The position numbers and the translations under genes were made by a program. Of a stretch of 64,000 bases of DNA, positions 61,042 through 64,000 are shown one piece after another. The notes under the pieces are model-generated. The model saw only the letters and a list, made by a program, of their open reading frames with translations, did not search any database and had not been told where the DNA came from. The DNA is taken from contig CAMNDY010000004.1 of assembly GCA_946535985.1 (NCBI GenBank), positions 1-64,000 of the forward strand, read 5' to 3'. How positions within the stretch are numbered: position 1 is the first letter of the stretch; each line of letters opens with the position of its first letter. The DNA is from an uncultured Treponema sp. Lineage in GTDB: Bacteria > Spirochaetota > Spirochaetia > Treponematales > Treponemataceae.

Positions 61042-61404
61042 ATGAGTAGAAAAGAAAAAGTACAGGAACAATTTGATGCTGCAATCAGGGAAAAACAGAT
61101 TCCTGAAGGATTTATCAAAGTAACTGATAATCCTGTCGGCGGATTAACTTCTGAACAAAAAGTTATACTCAACCGTAAGGCAAACGCCATGTTCAATGCA
61201 GGAAACATTGAAGACGCCAGAAGAATCTATATTACAACAGGTTATTCCGACGGACTCACCCGAGTGGGAAATTACTACATGGACAAAAACGAAGGTCTCA
61301 AAGCCCTCAAAGCGTATTATCTTGCACATAACAAACGTGATGCAGAACCGATTTATGAATCGATTGCTAACGTAATTTCGACTCTATTAAAAAACGACAT
61401 ATAA
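61042..61404 (+). CDS. Small cytoplasmic protein of unknown function
   Basis: A 120-residue protein with no signal peptide or membrane segment. The middle and C-terminus are helical with a TPR-like pattern (LNRKANAMFNAGNIEDARRIY at residues 48-68, GLKALKAYYLAHN near residue 92). Similar short proteins precede TPR proteins in treponemes as far as I recall, but no function is known. The next gene encodes a TPR protein 49 bases downstream, so the two may work together. Confidence 0.75.
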   Translation: MSRKEKVQEQFDAAIREKQIPEGFIKVTDNPVGGLTSEQKVILNRKANAMFNAGNIEDARRIYITTGYSDGLTRVGNYYMDKNEGLKALKAYYLAHNKRDAEPIYESIANVISTLLKNDI

Positions 61405-61453
61405 ATTATTTTGATTATTTAAAAATAATTTAAAAACAAGGAGTAAAAAAAAC

Positions 61454-62605
61454 ATGGAAAATTTGGACTCTACAACTAAGGACGTTTTCGAGCCGGAAAG
61501 TCTCGAAATGCCGGCAGAAGCAATTAAAGAAAGTAATGAAAAAATTGCAGAGCTTTCAAAAAAAGGCTATCAGCTTTTAAAAGAGAGTGAGTTTGACCAG
61601 GCACGTGAAGCATTCTTCCAGATTCTCGACATAGAAGACAATAACAACTATGCTCTCGTAGGACTTGGTGATACTGCAAGAAAAGAAAATAAATTCAACG
61701 ACGCAATTTCATTTTACAACAAATGTTTATCGTTTTACCCTTCTAACAATTACGCACTTTTTGGACTTGCCGATTGTTACAAGGCACTCAATCAGTATTC
61801 AAAAGCAATTGATATCTGGCAGCAGTATTTAGTTCATGATGATAAAAATATTACTGTCATTACACGCGTTGCCGATGCTTACCGAAAGATTCACGAATTC
61901 AAAAAATCAAAAGAGCTTTATCTTAAAGTTCTCGAAATGGAAAAAGACAATCCTTACGCCTTGATTGGTCTTGGACACCTTAGCTATGACTTTAAGGAAT
62001 ACAAGGACGCTCTTGGTTACTGGACCCGCATTTATGATTTGAATCTTGATAACGTAGACATCCGCGTTCTTACTGCAATTGGAAACTGTCACCGCAAGCT
62101 TAAGACTTTTGAAAAAGGAACATACTTCTTTGACAAAGCTCTTCAGCGTGATCCAAAAAACTTCTATGCCTTGTTTGGACTTGCCGACTGTTACCGAGGT
62201 ATGGGACAGCAGCCAAAATCAATTGAATACTGGAATAAAATTCTCGAAATTGATCCAAAGAATAAAGTAATTCTTACACGTGCCGGTGATGCTTATAGAA
62301 CAATCGGAAATTATGATGAAGCTGTAAAGTATTATACAAAGGCCCTTGAAATTGATTTTGATATTTATGCTGCAATTGGTCTTGCTTTGATTTGCAAAGG
62401 ACAGGGAAAACTTGATGAAGCAGTAGACCGCTTCAAAAATCTTATCCGCAATGATCCTCGCAACTCACGTCTTTATGTTGATCTTGCAGAGTGTTATTCT
62501 TTGATGAATCGCAAAGACGAAGCAATCAAGCTTTTGGAAGATTATCTTCACAACGATGGAAAAAACATCCAGATAAGAAATCTTTTGGAAAGATTGCGGA
62601 GATAA
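61454..62605 (+). CDS. Tetratricopeptide-repeat protein
   Basis: The 383 residues contain about nine consecutive TPR units of 34 residues, starting near residue 30; repeats such as NYALFGLADCYKALNQYSKA near residue 96 and FYALFGLADCYRGMGQQPKS near residue 235 are almost identical, pointing to internal duplication. No signal peptide is present, so it is cytoplasmic. It is a protein-interaction scaffold of unknown partner. It follows the small TPR-like protein and precedes rlmN by 15 bases. Confidence 0.88.
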   Translation: MENLDSTTKDVFEPESLEMPAEAIKESNEKIAELSKKGYQLLKESEFDQAREAFFQILDIEDNNNYALVGLGDTARKENKFNDAISFYNKCLSFYPSNNYALFGLADCYKALNQYSKAIDIWQQYLVHDDKNITVITRVADAYRKIHEFKKSKELYLKVLEMEKDNPYALIGLGHLSYDFKEYKDALGYWTRIYDLNLDNVDIRVLTAIGNCHRKLKTFEKGTYFFDKALQRDPKNFYALFGLADCYRGMGQQPKSIEYWNKILEIDPKNKVILTRAGDAYRTIGNYDEAVKYYTKALEIDFDIYAAIGLALICKGQGKLDEAVDRFKNLIRNDPRNSRLYVDLAECYSLMNRKDEAIKLLEDYLHNDGKNIQIRNLLERLRR

Positions 62606-62620
62606 ATCCCAGTATTCTTG

Positions 62621-63649
62621 ATGGAAAAGATAATCCTTACAGGTTGTAGTCCAGAGGAAATTACTCAAAAATTACAATTGACTCAAAGCTTCCGTGGTAA
62701 ACAGATTTTTAAATGGATTAGCACTGGTGTAGATAATTTTGATTCAATGACAAATCTGAGTCTTGATTTACGAAATGAATTAAAAGAAAAAGCTACCCTG
62801 CGAACTACAAAAATCAATGAAGTACTTACAGATCCTGACGGTACAATAAAAATTGTTGCAGGCCTCGAAGACGGGAACTCTGTAGAAACAGTTCTTCTTA
62901 CAGATAAAGAAGGACGTAAAACTGCCTGTGTTTCCTGCCAGGCCGGCTGTGCAATGAAATGTGCTTTTTGTATGACAGGAACCCTTGGACTTGCCAGAAA
63001 TCTTACTGCTGCCGAAATTGTTGAACAGTTTTTATACATGGAGCAGCAGGCCGGAACTTTAGACAACATTGTTTTTATGGGCATGGGAGAACCTATGCAA
63101 AATCTTCAGGCAATCCGTCGTACAATAGAGATTTTATGCAGCAAAGATGGTCGCGCTCTTTCTTCAAAAAGAATCACCCTTTCTACCTGTGGAATTGTAA
63201 AAGGCATTTATGACCTTGCAGATAATGGCCCTAATATTCGTCTTGCAGTTTCTCTTACAAGTGCCGATGAAGAGCTTAGAAAAGAACTCATGCCTGTTGC
63301 AAAAGGAAGTGAAAACTCTCTTGAAGAGCTTCGCAAAGCAATTGATTATTATGCTTCTAAAACAGGTAAACGAGTTACGCTGGAAGCAGCCCTTCTTCAT
63401 GACAAAAACACATCCGCTCAGTCTGCAAAAAACATGATTAACTTTGCAAAAGGCCTTGATATAAATATAAATCTTATTCCTTGGAATCCTGTTGCAAAGC
63501 TTGATTTTGAAGAACCAACATCTTCTGAAATCCGATTTTTTGTAGACCAGCTTGAAAAGGCCGGATTAAATGTAACACTTCGTACAAGACGTGGCAGAAA
63601 AATTGGTGGGGCCTGCGGGCAATTGGGGAAAGTTCAAAATGGAAAATGA
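62621..63649 (+). CDS. rlmN: 23S rRNA (adenine2503-C2)-methyltransferase RlmN
   Basis: A radical SAM enzyme that methylates A2503 of 23S rRNA and A37 of some tRNAs. The cluster motif CAMKCAFC near residue 110 is intact, with VFMGMGEPMQN near residue 149 and the two catalytic Cys residues in QAGC and GGACGQL (near residue 335). Length (342 residues) is typical. ATG 62621 is preferred to the TTG three bases earlier. It overlaps the next gene by 11 bases. Confidence 0.95.
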   Translation: MEKIILTGCSPEEITQKLQLTQSFRGKQIFKWISTGVDNFDSMTNLSLDLRNELKEKATLRTTKINEVLTDPDGTIKIVAGLEDGNSVETVLLTDKEGRKTACVSCQAGCAMKCAFCMTGTLGLARNLTAAEIVEQFLYMEQQAGTLDNIVFMGMGEPMQNLQAIRRTIEILCSKDGRALSSKRITLSTCGIVKGIYDLADNGPNIRLAVSLTSADEELRKELMPVAKGSENSLEELRKAIDYYASKTGKRVTLEAALLHDKNTSAQSAKNMINFAKGLDININLIPWNPVAKLDFEEPTSSEIRFFVDQLEKAGLNVTLRTRRGRKIGGACGQLGKVQNGK

Positions 63650-64000
63650 AAGCCAGCTACCGCTACGAAATGATGTAAAACGCGGTGTCTTTTTTATAAT
63701 ATCCTCTGCCTTTTTCTTTGCACTCATGGCAGTTTTTGTTAAGCTTGCCGGTGACATTCACTTTATTCAAAAGGCTTTTTTCCGTAACGTAGTTGCTTTT
63801 ATGATTGCACTCGGAGGAACAATTAAAGACATCCGCATTCATGGAAAAGAAACTCTGATTATTCCCAAAGGGGCCCTTCTCTTTTTGTTTATCCGTGCAA
63901 TTGCAGGTTCTGTTGGTGTATTTGGAAACTTTTACGCAATAGACAGAATTGTTCTTGCAGACGCAACCATACTTAATAAAATGGGACCTTTCTTTACGAT
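63639..64000 (+). CDS. EamA/DMT-family transporter (truncated by the window edge)
   Basis: Starting at ATG 63639 after GGGGAAAG, 120 residues are visible. A short polar N-terminus leads to a membrane segment FFIISSAFFFALMAVFVKLA, a second hydrophobic segment, and the EamA-type FIRAIAGSVGVFGNFYAID followed by ADATILNKMGPFF. This matches the first repeat of a 10-segment drug/metabolite exporter. The substrate is unknown. The frame is open to the end of the window. Confidence 0.85.
   Translation, partial: MENESQLPLRNDVKRGVFFIISSAFFFALMAVFVKLAGDIHFIQKAFFRNVVAFMIALGGTIKDIRIHGKETLIIPKGALLFLFIRAIAGSVGVFGNFYAIDRIVLADATILNKMGPFFT

Noticed and set aside
1-64000. CRISPR array, prophage or integrated element
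   Set aside because: No spaced direct repeats, integrase, transposase or phage genes were found; gene content is housekeeping throughout.

Overview
The window looks like chromosomal DNA from a spirochaete of the genus Treponema. It is AT-rich (by eye, G+C in the high thirties percent). It carries a UPF0164-family protein, a treponemal outer-membrane family, and the block rpsB-tsf-frr-uppS-cdsA-dxr-rseP, an order I associate with treponemes. Other proteins typical of the group are a giant SpoIIE/PP2C phosphatase, TPR proteins and a DUF4912/GH57 pair. The species cannot be fixed from the sequence alone. No rRNA, tRNA, transposase, phage gene or CRISPR array was found.

Layout. 0-9 kb: maf, then a tightly packed run for translation factors (rpsB, tsf, frr), isoprenoid carrier and phospholipid precursors (uppS, cdsA, dxr), the rseP protease and a secreted beta-propeller protein. 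9-21.8 kb: glgA and an aminotransferase on the minus strand, then rfbD, folC, alr, a lipoprotein, thrC, an AzgA-type purine permease and a secreted protein. 21.9-25.8 kb: thiI, a family 4 uracil-DNA glycosylase and priA. 25.8-34 kb, minus strand: truA, DUF2225, acpS, cdaR and cdaA (c-di-AMP synthesis), then folP, dxs, a tiny bS22-like ribosomal protein, miaA and rpoZ. 34-47 kb: a serine hydrolase, a 1596-residue phosphatase, a 1054-residue periplasmic coil/TPR protein, the divergent UPF0164 gene, a GH57-like protein and a DUF4912 protein. 47-54.7 kb: a candidate structured RNA, DUF975, sppA, a THUMP-type methyltransferase, a GT8/PlsC/CrtO-like glycolipid group and an AspT-type transporter. 54.7-58 kb, minus strand: dnaB and the rpsF-ssb-rpsR-rplI operon with a structured leader. 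58.6-64 kb: a Pro/Glu-rich ankyrin protein, rsmD, a small protein, a TPR protein, rlmN and a truncated EamA transporter.

The most unusual content is between genes. At least seven copies of a roughly 90-100 bp palindromic element (here family A) share a core but have arms that differ from copy to copy while staying complementary. One copy sits inside a second palindrome (family B). Two larger multi-branched elements (C) and two stop-codon-associated elements (D) have a related layout. A separate set of short REP-like motifs is scattered between genes, and two of them are read in frame inside the uracil-DNA glycosylase and priA.

Other points worth attention: a series of genes whose -10 box lies 6-8 bases before the ATG with no Shine-Dalgarno sequence (leaderless candidates); an rpsF leader hairpin that covers its own ribosome-binding site; a pseudoknot-capable intergenic RNA ending in a strong terminator; and a 29-codon bS22-like gene that ordinary gene callers would miss.
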